A DNA stretch of 64,000 nt from contig DXIX01000023.1 of NCBI GenBank assembly GCA_019112635.1, forward strand, positions 62,001 to 126,000, written 5' to 3'. The notes beneath the pieces were generated by a model, which saw nothing but the letters and a program-made list of their open reading frames with translations, was not told the origin of the DNA and did not search any database. Shown in pieces: positions 16,051 through 24,628 of this stretch (positions are counted from its first letter, which is position 1; each line of letters begins with the position of its first letter). Source of the stretch: Candidatus Blautia intestinigallinarum (GTDB lineage: Bacteria; Bacillota; Clostridia; Lachnospirales; Lachnospiraceae). The position numbers were made by a program, and so were the translations under genes.

Positions 16051-17280
16051 ATGGCAAAGCTTTTGATTATCGGCGGCGGCGCGGCCGGGATGATGGCAGG
16101 TGTGCAGGCTGCAAGAAGAGGACATGAGGTACATCTGTATGAAAAAAATGAGAAACTGGGCAAGAAACTTTATATCACCGGAAAGGGACGGTGTAATCTC
16201 ACAAATGACTGTACGGTGGAGGATTTGCTCCTCAATGTGGTGACCAATCCGAAATTTCTGTACAGTGCGTTTTATACCTTTCCCAGTCAGTCAGTCATGG
16301 ATTTTTTCGAGCAGTCAGGTGTTCATCTGAAGACCGAGAGAGGCGGGAGAGTTTTTCCCCAGTCGGATCATTCCTCAGATATTATCCGTGCACTGGAACG
16401 GGAGATGAAAAAAGCCGGCGTGCAGGTTCATCTTCACGCAGAGATTTCAGGGATTCTCACAAAGAATCAGCAGGTGAGAGGAATTGTGAAAAAGGATGGA
16501 CAGGAAATTTTGGCAGATGATGTCCTGGTGGCGACGGGAGGTCTGTCCTATCCCACCACAGGATCTACGGGGGATGGTTATGAGTTTGCCCGCGCTTGCG
16601 GCCATACTGTCACCAGGCAGACACCTTCCCTGGTGCCTCTGCTGACAAAGGAAGCGTATATTCCCAGACTGCAGGGGCTGTCGCTGAGGAATGTGACACT
16701 GTCCATTTTCCAGAATCACAGGAAGATTTTTGAGGACTTCGGTGAGATGATGTTCACCGGAAAAGGTGTGACAGGACCGATGATCTTAAGTGCCAGCAGC
16801 CGGGTCGGGAACTGTCTGGATAAGGGAGAGCTGAATGCCAGTCTTGATCTGAAGCCGGCTCTGTCCCCGGAACAGCTGGATCAGCGGATTTTGCGGGATT
16901 TTGGGGAGAATCTGAACCGTCAGTTCAAAAACGCGGTTACAGGGCTGTTTCCGTCCTCTCTGACTCCGGTTATGATTGAGCTGAGTCAGATTGATCCGGA
17001 GAAGAAAGTCCATGATATTTCCAGGCAGGAGAGGCAGGATTTCGGCAGATTGATTAAAGCGCTGCCATTTACCATTGTGGGGAGAGGAGATTTCCGTGAG
17101 GCGGTAATCACCCGCGGAGGAGTCTCGGTCAGAGAGATCAATCCGGGAACGATGGAATCGAAGAAGATAAAAGGGCTGTATTTCGCGGGGGAGGTTCTGG
17201 ATCTGGACGCTCTCACAGGCGGCTACAATCTTCAGATTGCCTGGAGCACCGCTTATCTGGCCGCTCAGGCTTTGGAATAA
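16051..17280 (+). CDS. NAD(P)/FAD-dependent oxidoreductase (HI0933/BaiN family)
   Basis: A 409-residue flavoprotein. The Rossmann FAD motif is at the N-terminus (LLIIGGGAAGMMAGVQAARRG), followed by the family signature GKKLYITGKGRCNLTN. A second ATGGLSYPTTGSTGDGYEFA segment and a C-terminal FAD-contact region (GLYFAGEVLDLDALTGGYNLQIAWSTA) complete the HI0933-like fold. Relatives are annotated as aminoacetone oxidases or bile-acid BaiN reductases, but most have no established substrate. It is followed by cmk after 23 bases, so the two are probably co-transcribed. Confidence 0.93.
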   Translation: MAKLLIIGGGAAGMMAGVQAARRGHEVHLYEKNEKLGKKLYITGKGRCNLTNDCTVEDLLLNVVTNPKFLYSAFYTFPSQSVMDFFEQSGVHLKTERGGRVFPQSDHSSDIIRALEREMKKAGVQVHLHAEISGILTKNQQVRGIVKKDGQEILADDVLVATGGLSYPTTGSTGDGYEFARACGHTVTRQTPSLVPLLTKEAYIPRLQGLSLRNVTLSIFQNHRKIFEDFGEMMFTGKGVTGPMILSASSRVGNCLDKGELNASLDLKPALSPEQLDQRILRDFGENLNRQFKNAVTGLFPSSLTPVMIELSQIDPEKKVHDISRQERQDFGRLIKALPFTIVGRGDFREAVITRGGVSVREINPGTMESKKIKGLYFAGEVLDLDALTGGYNLQIAWSTAYLAAQALE

Positions 17281-17303
17281 ATATAAGGAGGAATCAAGAA
17301 GAC

Positions 17304-17975
17304 GTGGCAAGTATTGCGATTGACGGACCGGCAGGAGCCGGTAAGAGTACCATTGCCCGCAGGATAGCGCGGGAGCTGTCTTACATCTATGTGGATACCG
17401 GCGCGATGTACCGCGCGATGGCTCTCTATCTGCTGAAAAATCAGATTCCGGTACAGGACCGGGAGCAGATGGAGGAAGCCTGTCAGAATGCGGATATCTC
17501 CATTGTCTATGAGAATGGGGAGCAGCAGGTGATTCTAAATGGAGAGAATGTGACGGATCAGCTTCGCACAGAGGAAGTGGGAAATATGGCTTCTGTCAGT
17601 TCCCCTAATGAGAAAATCCGCGAGAAGCTGGTGCAGCTGCAGCGAAAACTGGCAAAGACCGCAGATGTGGTGATGGACGGAAGGGATATCGGCACGAAAG
17701 TGTTGCCGGACGCAGACCTGAAAATTTATCTGACTGCCAGTGCCCGTGTGAGGGCTCTCAGACGATATGGGGAACTGAGTGAAAAAGGGATTCCGTGTGA
17801 TCTGGATGAAATAGAAGAAGATATTAAAAAACGAGACGAGCGGGATATGAACCGTGCGGTATCACCGCTTCGTCAGGCAGAAGATGCAGTGCTGGTGGAT
17901 ACCTCAGAGATGAAGATTGAGGATGTGGTCAGCGAGATCCTGAGAATTTACAGCACAAGGAGTGAAGTTCAATGA
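17304..17975 (+). CDS. cmk: (d)CMP kinase
   Basis: Cytidylate kinase phosphorylates CMP and dCMP using ATP. The P-loop is at the very N-terminus (IAIDGPAGAGKSTIARRIA), then the substrate-binding VDTGAMYRAMALYLL, then VVMDGRDIGTKVLPDADLKIYLTA and a lid with KKRDERDMNRAVSPL. The 223-residue length is typical. The start is GTG 17304 after AAGGAGG; no upstream ATG is in frame. It overlaps ispH by 4 bases (ATGA). The order cmk-ispH-rpsA is conserved in Clostridia. Confidence 0.97.
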   Translation: MASIAIDGPAGAGKSTIARRIARELSYIYVDTGAMYRAMALYLLKNQIPVQDREQMEEACQNADISIVYENGEQQVILNGENVTDQLRTEEVGNMASVSSPNEKIREKLVQLQRKLAKTADVVMDGRDIGTKVLPDADLKIYLTASARVRALRRYGELSEKGIPCDLDEIEEDIKKRDERDMNRAVSPLRQAEDAVLVDTSEMKIEDVVSEILRIYSTRSEVQ

Positions 17976-18823
17976 TAGTGAAGGTTGCCGAACATGCCGG
18001 TTTTTGTTTCGGTGTGAGACGTGCAGTCGATAAGGTCTATGAGTTGATTGAAACACAGGACAAGAAGATCTTTACTCTGGGGCCGATTATCCACAACGAA
18101 TCCGTTGTGGAAGATCTGGAGGCTAAGGGTGTCCAGGTACTCCAGGGCCCGGAAGAGTTTGAGAAGGTCGGAGACGGCATTGTGGTCATCCGCTCCCACG
18201 GAGTGGGAAAGAGTGTATATCAGAAGCTGGAGGAACAGCAGATTGCCTATGTGGATGTCACCTGCCCGAATGTGTTGAAAATTCACAGGATCGTGGAGCG
18301 TGAGAGCAAAAAGGGAAAAAATATTGTCATTATCGGCAATGCCAGACACCCCGAGGTGGTGGGAATCTGCGGATGGTCATTGACTACCCCTGCGGTGATC
18401 GAGACTTCCGAGGAGGCAGAAGCTTACTGCCCGGAAAATGACAACGGCCTGTGTATTGTCTCACAGACGACATTTAATTACAACAAATTTAAAGAATTAG
18501 TTGAAATTCTTGAAAAAAAGAGGTATGATAATAATGTTTTAAATACCATATGCAATGCTACAGAAGACCGGCAGAGGGAAACAAAAGAGCTCGCGAGAGA
18601 AGCGGACACCATGCTGGTGATCGGCGGCAAGCATAGTTCGAATACACAGAAGTTGTATGAAATTTCAAAACATGAATGTGGAAATACTTACTATATACAG
18701 TCACCTGTCGACTTGGATTCTGAAATGTTCCAATCCAGTAGTTGCGTAGGTATTACAGCAGGGGCGTCCACCCCAAACAAAATTATTGAGGAGGTTCAAA
18801 AGCATGTCAGAATTAAGTTTTGA
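17972..18823 (+). CDS. ispH: 4-hydroxy-3-methylbut-2-enyl diphosphate reductase
   Basis: IspH (LytB) is the [4Fe-4S] enzyme making IPP and DMAPP in the last step of the MEP isoprenoid pathway. The three cluster cysteines are in HAGFCFGVRRAV, VDVTCPNVLKIH and LNTICNATEDRQRE. Substrate-binding residues appear in TLGPIIHNESVV and GGKHSSNTQKL. The C-terminus contains VGITAGASTPNKIIEEV. The length is 283 residues. In several Clostridia this protein is fused to S1 domains. Here the stop UGA (18821-18823) lies 20 bases inside rpsA, in another frame. Confidence 0.97.
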   Translation: MIVKVAEHAGFCFGVRRAVDKVYELIETQDKKIFTLGPIIHNESVVEDLEAKGVQVLQGPEEFEKVGDGIVVIRSHGVGKSVYQKLEEQQIAYVDVTCPNVLKIHRIVERESKKGKNIVIIGNARHPEVVGICGWSLTTPAVIETSEEAEAYCPENDNGLCIVSQTTFNYNKFKELVEILEKKRYDNNVLNTICNATEDRQRETKELAREADTMLVIGGKHSSNTQKLYEISKHECGNTYYIQSPVDLDSEMFQSSSCVGITAGASTPNKIIEEVQKHVRIKF

Positions 18824-19925
18824 ACAGATGTTGGAGGAGTCATTAAAAACGATTAGAAACGGAGAAGTTGTCCAGGGTACCGTCATCGATGTAAAAGATG
18901 ATGAGATTATTCTGAATATCGGATATAAAGCTGACGGTATTATCACTAAAAACGAGTACTCAAACGATCAGTCAATCGTTCTTCAGGACGTGGTACATGT
19001 GGGAGACAGCATGGAGGCGAAAGTTCTGAAAGTGAACGATGGAGAGGGCCAGGTTGTTCTGACCTACAAGAGACTGGCTGCCGAGAAAGGCAACAGACGT
19101 CTGGAAGAGGCATTTGAAAATCAGGAAGTACTGAAGGCACCGGTTACTCAGGTACTGGACGGCGGTCTGTGTGTAGTCGTGGATGAGGCGAGAGTCTTTA
19201 TTCCTGCCAGCCTGGTTTCAGATACTTATGAGAAAGATTTATCCAAATACGCAGATCAGGAGATTGAATTCCTGATCACAGAGTTCAACCCGAAGAGAAG
19301 AAGAATCATCGGTAACCGCAAGCAGCTGCTTCTGGCTGAGAAGGCAGAGAAACAGAAAGAGCTGATGGCGAGAATCGCACCGGGAGACCGCATTGACGGT
19401 GTTGTGAAGAATGTGACTGATTTCGGCGCATTCATCGATCTGGGCGGCGCTGACGGCCTGCTTCACATCTCTGAGATGTCCTGGGGCAGAGTGGAGAATC
19501 CGAAGAAAGTCTTCAAAGTGGGCGATCAGGTGAAAGTTCTCATCAAAGAGATCAACGGAGATAAGATTGCACTGAGCCTGAAATTCCCGGAGGAGAATCC
19601 GTGGCTGACTGCAGCTGAGAAGTTTGCTGTGGGCAACGTGATTAAGGGAAGAGTGGCAAGAATGACCGATTTCGGCGCATTTGTTGAGCTTGCACCGGGC
19701 GTGGATGCTCTGCTGCACGTGTCTCAGATTTCCAGAGAACATGTGGATAAACCATCTGATGTTCTCAGCATTGGACAGGAGATCGAGGCAAAGGTTGTGG
19801 ACTTTAACGGCGAGGAGAAGAAGATCAGCCTGAGCATGAAGGCTCTGGAGAACGCAAAACCGGCAGTTGAGGCAGAAGAAGCTGCTTCCCAGGAAGAGGC
19901 TTCCGAGGAGACTTCAGAAGAATAA
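18804..19925 (+). CDS. rpsA: S1 RNA-binding protein (30S ribosomal protein S1 type)
   Basis: A 373-residue protein with four S1 OB-fold repeats, near residues 20-90, 105-180, 190-265 and 275-350. The last two carry the clear core (VKNVTDFGAFIDLGGADGLLHISEM and ARMTDFGAFVELAPGVDALLHVSQI). The tail is acidic (EAEEAASQEEASEETSEE). Firmicutes S1 proteins of this kind bind mRNA and may aid translation. ATG 18804 follows GAGGAGG at 18788-18794. It overlaps the ispH 3' end by 20 bases in the +1 frame, and an ispH ribosome shifting +1 at UUU-UGA would enter this frame. Confidence 0.93.
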   Translation: MSELSFEQMLEESLKTIRNGEVVQGTVIDVKDDEIILNIGYKADGIITKNEYSNDQSIVLQDVVHVGDSMEAKVLKVNDGEGQVVLTYKRLAAEKGNRRLEEAFENQEVLKAPVTQVLDGGLCVVVDEARVFIPASLVSDTYEKDLSKYADQEIEFLITEFNPKRRRIIGNRKQLLLAEKAEKQKELMARIAPGDRIDGVVKNVTDFGAFIDLGGADGLLHISEMSWGRVENPKKVFKVGDQVKVLIKEINGDKIALSLKFPEENPWLTAAEKFAVGNVIKGRVARMTDFGAFVELAPGVDALLHVSQISREHVDKPSDVLSIGQEIEAKVVDFNGEEKKISLSMKALENAKPAVEAEEAASQEEASEETSEE

Positions 19926-19958
19926 TAAAATGTGAGTTTGCTGTAAAAGCGTGAGAAG

Positions 19959-19986
19959 CAGAGCGGGATATCCTCCCGCTCTGTTT
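19959..19986 (+). terminator. terminator-like hairpin after rpsA
   Basis: CAGAGCGGGA (19959-19968) and TCCCGCTCTG (19974-19983) form a perfect 10-bp GC-rich stem with a 5-base loop, followed by only TTT. Confidence 0.6.
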
Positions 19987-20048
19987 GGCGTTGTCTGAAT
20001 GAGAAAACGTCTGCTGAAAGACCTCACAGAGAGGAGAGGAAAAGTAAT

Positions 20049-20537
20049 ATGGAAAGAGAGAGACAATTGACGGCGGAGGAGATTGCGGACAAGGAGAAAG
20101 CGATCCGGCAGAGCATCGTGGATATTCAAAATCAGCAGTCCCAGGAGCATCTCTACCCAAAGATGCAGATGGAATTTCACAGCTGGAGCTATGAGGAGAG
20201 ATCCATCACCGTCCGCTTTCCCATTCTGAAGTGGGAACTGAATCACATGGGAAGCATGCACGGGGGGCTGATCGCGGCGGCAGTGGACACAGTCAGCGGA
20301 ATGGCAAGCAGCCAGTTCTCCGGATGCCACATCAACCCCACAATTAATATCAGCATCAATTATCTGCTCCCTGCGCTGGACGGGGATGCCATGCTTGTGA
20401 CGGCCAAAATTGACCATCTGGGGAAACGCTTGGTCAATCTCACGACCACGTGCCGCTCAGAGACAAGCGGAAAGACGATCGCCACAGCGACCGTGAATTT
20501 CATGTTAATGAGGGATAAGATGGCCAAAAATCAATAG
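20049..20537 (+). CDS. PaaI-like hotdog-fold thioesterase
   Basis: A 162-residue hotdog-fold acyl-CoA thioesterase candidate. The family signature is LNHMGSMHGGLIAAAVDTVSGM (H-x4-HGG with the following Asp), and the beta strand ISINYLLPALDGDAMLVTAKI follows. The N-terminal 35 residues are charged and helical, an extension beyond the minimal 120-140-residue domain. The acyl-CoA substrate is unknown. A GAGAGGAGAGGA site precedes ATG 20049. Its 3' end overlaps the convergent YprB-like gene by 33 bases. Confidence 0.85.
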   Translation: MERERQLTAEEIADKEKAIRQSIVDIQNQQSQEHLYPKMQMEFHSWSYEERSITVRFPILKWELNHMGSMHGGLIAAAVDTVSGMASSQFSGCHINPTINISINYLLPALDGDAMLVTAKIDHLGKRLVNLTTTCRSETSGKTIATATVNFMLMRDKMAKNQ

Positions 20538-21518
20538 TTGGAGGTACTCTGTCAGGCAGTCCCTGAGCTGGTCCGGGTGTTCCGCAAATACTAAGCTGCA
20601 GTCGAACCAGGTGTAACAGGTCTCGGCTGTGGCTCTTTTTTTCTTATCCCTGGCTATGTAGGATGAGAGACTCCGGTGAATTGCCATGTCTTCCCCGGGG
20701 AGATAGTCATAGTCCTTGTAGTCGGCATAGAATTTTCTGAGTTTTCCCTCAGTTAAGGGCAGGCAAAGTGTCAGTTGATTCTGATATCCTCTGCCGGACA
20801 GAAAATCGCTGTCAAATTCCACCGGATGCGGGAGAGGAGCATTCAGGGTACAAAGGACATTCAGAGAATTATCCTGAATTTCAGAAGAGCGAACCTGGAA
20901 CAGGCCTTTCGGTAGCTGGGTATAGGACAGAAGGGGAAGGATGCTCAGCATCCCTTGAAGGTCCTGGGTATTGTGCCGGAGAAGGATTTCAGGCAGGGAA
21001 GGGTCCTCTGTACGCAGAAATTCCTGATAGATTGTGATGCATTTTTTTGCACTTACATCCCCTTTCCTGTGAAAATCGACGAATTTTTCCAGGTCCTGTT
21101 GGCGAAAATGTGAAAAATTTAGCAGTTGTTTATAAGGTTTTAATACTTTATACAAGTCGAAAAAATTAAGATTTTCAAAACCATCCAGGGAAAACTGCTC
21201 TTGTTTGTGCCTCAGGTAGGGAATATCAAAAGTACTTCCATTGAAAGTGACAAGGCAGAATTTCTCCGGGAGAGCATCGAGAAAGCTCTCTAGAATCAGG
21301 AATTCCTCATCAAAAGTCTCCGCAAGCCATTGTGCCTGCATCCATGAATTTTCAGAAAAATAAAGACATCCTATCAAATATAATTGAGAATTTGCCGGGG
21401 CAAAACCGGTCGTCTCAATGTCCAAAAAAACGTACTCTTTATCACTGCGTTTAGTGAATAAATTAACAATATCAAAATGCCAAAAACCTTGATTTATTGG
21501 GGATTTTTTAACAATCAT
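20505..21518 (-). CDS. ribonuclease H-like domain protein (YprB type)
   Basis: The protein carries a DEDD-type 3'-5' exonuclease core: VFLDIETTGF (first D and E), TFNGSTFDIPYL (second D region) and LLRHNTQDLQGMLSILPLL (last D). This matches the YprB/RNase_H_2 family. Length is about 337 residues. The C-terminal 130 residues show no motif I recognise. ATG 21518 is preferred because GGAGG in the upstream strand is 8 bases away, versus 2 bases for ATG 21524. Nuclease substrate is unknown. It is divergent from the rnf operon and convergent with the thioesterase. Confidence 0.85.
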   Translation of the reverse strand: MIVKKSPINQGFWHFDIVNLFTKRSDKEYVFLDIETTGFAPANSQLYLIGCLYFSENSWMQAQWLAETFDEEFLILESFLDALPEKFCLVTFNGSTFDIPYLRHKQEQFSLDGFENLNFFDLYKVLKPYKQLLNFSHFRQQDLEKFVDFHRKGDVSAKKCITIYQEFLRTEDPSLPEILLRHNTQDLQGMLSILPLLSYTQLPKGLFQVRSSEIQDNSLNVLCTLNAPLPHPVEFDSDFLSGRGYQNQLTLCLPLTEGKLRKFYADYKDYDYLPGEDMAIHRSLSSYIARDKKKRATAETCYTWFDCSLVFAEHPDQLRDCLTEYLQLLIFGHLIPH

Positions 21519-21524
21519 TGTCAT

Positions 21525-21703
21525 GGCCTCCTTTGTAAATTGTACTTAATTATATACCAAAATTCTTAAAAAAAATAGTGATTTTATAGCAAAAAAGTTG
21601 TATAGTATATCCAGGGAAATAAAAAAACGTCTGATAATTCAAAAAACAGACGGCCGAAAATATCGGTATTGGATAATCATATCAAAGGAAGGTGAATAAA
21701 TAA
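21525..21703. other. AT-rich divergent region before rnfC
   Basis: This 179-base stretch should hold both promoters. On the minus strand a TATAAT lies at 21549-21554 (read as ATTATA on the plus strand), without a clear -35. On the plus strand TATAGT (21601-21606) is a possible -10. CGTCTG (21628-21633) and CAGACG (21647-21652) form a short stem in the putative rnf leader. Confidence 0.4.
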
Positions 21704-23023
21704 ATGGGACTTTTAACCTTTAAAGGCGGCATTCATCCTTATGAGGGAAAAGAATTGTCCAAAGATCAGCCCATCGAGACCTACACTCCAAAAGGAGAGA
21801 TGGTCTTTCCGCTGTCACAGCACATCGGAGCACCTGCGAAGCCACTGGTCAAGAAAGGCGACCGGGTTTTGAAAGGTCAGGTCATTGCCGAGGCTGGCGG
21901 TTTTGTGTCAGCACCGATCCACTCTTCTGTGTCCGGTACAGTCAAGGGAATCGAATCCCGTCTGACTGCCACGGGAACCATGGCGAACGCCATCATCGTG
22001 GAAAACGACCAGCAATATGAAGAGGTGGAGTATCATCCGGCTTCTTCTCTGGGAGAACTAAGCAAGGAAGAGATTCTGAAGAGAATTCAGGACGGGGGCG
22101 TTGTCGGTATGGGTGGCGCCGGATTCCCGACTCATGTAAAATTGTCTCCGAAGAATCCGGAGAGCATTGAGTACATACTGGTGAACGGAGCAGAGTGTGA
22201 ACCATATCTGACTTCTGATTACCGCCGGCTTCTGGAATATGGCGAGCAGGTGGTGGAAGGCCTGAAAGTGATGCTCGCACTGTTCGACAAGGCGAAGGGA
22301 TACATCTGTATCGAGGATAACAAGCCGGACTGCATCAAGAAGATGGAAGATCTGGTTCGTGACATCCCGAGAATTGAAGTGAAGACTCTGATGACCAAAT
22401 ATCCGCAGGGCGGTGAGCGTACACTGATTTATGCGACGACCGGCCGTGAGATCAATTCTTCCATGCTTCCGGCGGATGTGGGATGTATTGTTGACAATGT
22501 GGAGACAGTGACATCCATTTACCGCGCGGTGATGCTGGGCAAACCAGTCATGGAGAGGACAGTCACTGTGACAGGTGATGCCGTCAGCCATCCGAAGAAC
22601 TTCATGGCAAGTATCGGAACGAACATGCGTGAGCTGGTTGATGCTGCCGGAGGATTTAAGAGCACACCGGATAAGATTATCTCCGGAGGTCCGATGATGG
22701 GCTTTTCCATGTATCAGCTGGATGTGCCCTGCACCAAGACGACCTCTGCGATCCTCAGCTTTTTGAAGGATGAAGTATCCAATGCCCATGAGACTGCATG
22801 TATCAACTGCGGAAGATGTGTCACCGTCTGTCCTGGACATGTTGTCCCCGCGAGACTGGCGACCTTTGCCCAGCACGGTGATATGGAGAAATTCCAGCAG
22901 TACGATGGAATGGAGTGCTGTGAGTGTGGATGCTGCAGTTACATCTGTCCTGCGAAACGTCCGCTGACTCAGTCCATCAAGTCTATGCGTAAAATGGTTT
23001 TGGCAAGCCGTAAGAGAGGATAG
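21704..23023 (+). CDS. rnfC: Rnf electron transport complex subunit C
   Basis: RnfC is the peripheral NADH-side subunit of the ferredoxin:NAD oxidoreductase that pumps sodium or protons. The 439-residue protein begins GLLTFKGGIHPYEGKELS. It has a biotinyl-like barrel domain, a flavin/NADH Rossmann-like stretch (GVVGMGGAGFPTHVKL, LVNGAECEPYLTSDYR) and an SLBB-like region. Two [4Fe-4S] motifs are present: CINCGRCVTVCP and CCECGCCSYICPAKRP. First gene of rnfCDGEAB, the usual Clostridia order. Confidence 0.98.
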   Translation: MGLLTFKGGIHPYEGKELSKDQPIETYTPKGEMVFPLSQHIGAPAKPLVKKGDRVLKGQVIAEAGGFVSAPIHSSVSGTVKGIESRLTATGTMANAIIVENDQQYEEVEYHPASSLGELSKEEILKRIQDGGVVGMGGAGFPTHVKLSPKNPESIEYILVNGAECEPYLTSDYRRLLEYGEQVVEGLKVMLALFDKAKGYICIEDNKPDCIKKMEDLVRDIPRIEVKTLMTKYPQGGERTLIYATTGREINSSMLPADVGCIVDNVETVTSIYRAVMLGKPVMERTVTVTGDAVSHPKNFMASIGTNMRELVDAAGGFKSTPDKIISGGPMMGFSMYQLDVPCTKTTSAILSFLKDEVSNAHETACINCGRCVTVCPGHVVPARLATFAQHGDMEKFQQYDGMECCECGCCSYICPAKRPLTQSIKSMRKMVLASRKRG

Positions 23024-23037
23024 AGGGAGGATAAAAC

Positions 23038-24018
23038 ATGAACGAGATGTATAATGTGTCATCAAATCCCCATGTGAGAGATAAGATGAGCACAAACAGA
23101 CTGATGCAGCTTGTGGTCATTGCTCTTTTGCCTGCAACTGTTTTCGGTATTTGGAATTTTGGTATTCATGCACTGCTGGTCGTGGTGGTCACTGTGGCAG
23201 CAAGTGTTTTTTTTGAGTGGTTATATGATCATTTCATGCACAAATCCAATACAATCACGGATTTCAGTGCGGTGGTGACAGGCCTTTTGCTGGCGCTGAA
23301 TATGCCTCCTGAGATTCCGCTGTGGATGCCGGTACTGGGCAGTGCGTTTGCTATTATTGTCGTGAAACAGCTGTTCGGAGGTCTGGGACAGAACTTTATG
23401 AACCCGGCCCTGGCGGCGAGATGTTTTCTGCTGATCTCCTTTGCGGGGAGCATGACAGATTTCAGTGTGGCAAAAGGTGCCCATGCAGTGGTTGACTCTG
23501 TGTCCGGCGCGACACCGCTGGCAGCCATGAAAGAGTACGGCGGACTGGGAGATATCCATGTATCTCAGATGTTCATCGGTAACATTCAGGGTACCATCGG
23601 TGAGACTTCTGTGATCGCGATTCTCATCGGCGCTGTGATTCTTCTGGCATTCAAAGTGATCAATCTGCGGATCCCGCTGATGTACATCGGTACCTTTACC
23701 GTTTTCGTGTGCATCTACATGGTGGCAAGCGGCATGGGATTTGACTGGAATTATCTGGCAGCTCATCTGTGCGGCGGCGGTCTGATGCTGGGAGCATGGT
23801 TCATGGCGACAGATTATGTGACCTCACCCATCACACAGAAAGGACAGCTGGTCTTTGGATTCGTTCTGGGAATCCTGACGGCGATCTTCCGTCTCTTCGG
23901 AGGATCCGCGGAAGGTGTCTCCTACGCGATCATTATTTCCAACCTTCTGGTTCCGCTGATTGAGAAAGTGACACTTCCCACAGCATTTGGCAAAGGAGGG
24001 AAAAAGAATGAAAAATAA
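23038..24018 (+). CDS. rnfD: Rnf electron transport complex subunit D
   Basis: An integral-membrane subunit of Rnf, related to NqrB. The 326-residue protein has about nine hydrophobic segments and conserved SNPHVRDKMSTNRLM at the N-terminus. The covalent FMN site is in DSVSGATPLAAM (the Thr of SGAT is the attachment residue in the family). The motif GGLGQNFMNPALAARCFLL is also typical. Its 3' end overlaps rnfG by 11 bases, so translation is probably coupled. Confidence 0.97.
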   Translation: MNEMYNVSSNPHVRDKMSTNRLMQLVVIALLPATVFGIWNFGIHALLVVVVTVAASVFFEWLYDHFMHKSNTITDFSAVVTGLLLALNMPPEIPLWMPVLGSAFAIIVVKQLFGGLGQNFMNPALAARCFLLISFAGSMTDFSVAKGAHAVVDSVSGATPLAAMKEYGGLGDIHVSQMFIGNIQGTIGETSVIAILIGAVILLAFKVINLRIPLMYIGTFTVFVCIYMVASGMGFDWNYLAAHLCGGGLMLGAWFMATDYVTSPITQKGQLVFGFVLGILTAIFRLFGGSAEGVSYAIIISNLLVPLIEKVTLPTAFGKGGKKNEK

Positions 24019-24628
24019 TACAATTGTGAAAGATACCTTTGCACTGACATTGATCACCCTGATCGCCGGTGTGCTGCTGGGACTGGTCTACAACATTACG
24101 GCAGAGCCCATTGCGGCAGAACAGGCCAGAAGCAAGGCGGAAGCCTACCAGGCTGTTTTCCAGGATGCGGACAGCTTCGAGGTTGTGGCGGATGCGCAGG
24201 TGCCTGAGCTGGAGAGCTATCTGGATGAGAATGGCTATACCGCGGATAACATTGATGAAGTGATGCAGGCTGTGGACGCAAGCGGAAATTCCCTTGGCTA
24301 TGCCTTTACAGTCACTTCTTCCCAGGGATATGGCGGAGATATTCAGCTTGCCATGGGAATTCAGTCTGACGGAACAGTGAATGGCATTTCTTTCCTGTCC
24401 ATCTCAGAGACCGCAGGTCTTGGAATGAAAGCTGACACAGATGATTTCAAAAATCAGTATGCCGGCAAGCAGGTAGAGAAATTTGAGTATACAAAAAGCG
24501 GTGCGACACAGGATAACCAGGTTGACGCAATCAGCGGTGCGACAATCACCACGAACGCTGTGACAGATGCTGTCAATGCCGGTCTGTGTGCATTCCAGTA
24601 TTATGAGGAAGGGGGAAGTGAGGCATGA
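24008..24628 (+). CDS. rnfG: Rnf electron transport complex subunit G
   Basis: RnfG has one N-terminal transmembrane helix (TIVKDTFALTLITLIAGVLLGLVY) and an extracytoplasmic FMN-binding domain. The covalent FMN motif is VDAISGATITTNAVTDAV, and SISETAGLGMKADTDDFKNQYAGK is typical of FMN_bind domains. The length is 206 residues. ATG 24008 follows AAAGGAGGG (23992-24000), inside the end of rnfD. An upstream in-frame start at 23987 has no ribosome site. It overlaps rnfE by 4 bases. Confidence 0.97.
   Translation: MKNNTIVKDTFALTLITLIAGVLLGLVYNITAEPIAAEQARSKAEAYQAVFQDADSFEVVADAQVPELESYLDENGYTADNIDEVMQAVDASGNSLGYAFTVTSSQGYGGDIQLAMGIQSDGTVNGISFLSISETAGLGMKADTDDFKNQYAGKQVEKFEYTKSGATQDNQVDAISGATITTNAVTDAVNAGLCAFQYYEEGGSEA

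Noticed and set aside
18804-18823. ispH/rpsA overlap as a sequencing frameshift in a fused gene
   Set aside because: Both ends are intact: rpsA has its own GAGGAGG and ATG, and IspH ends at a natural length. Kept as a possible programmed shift instead.
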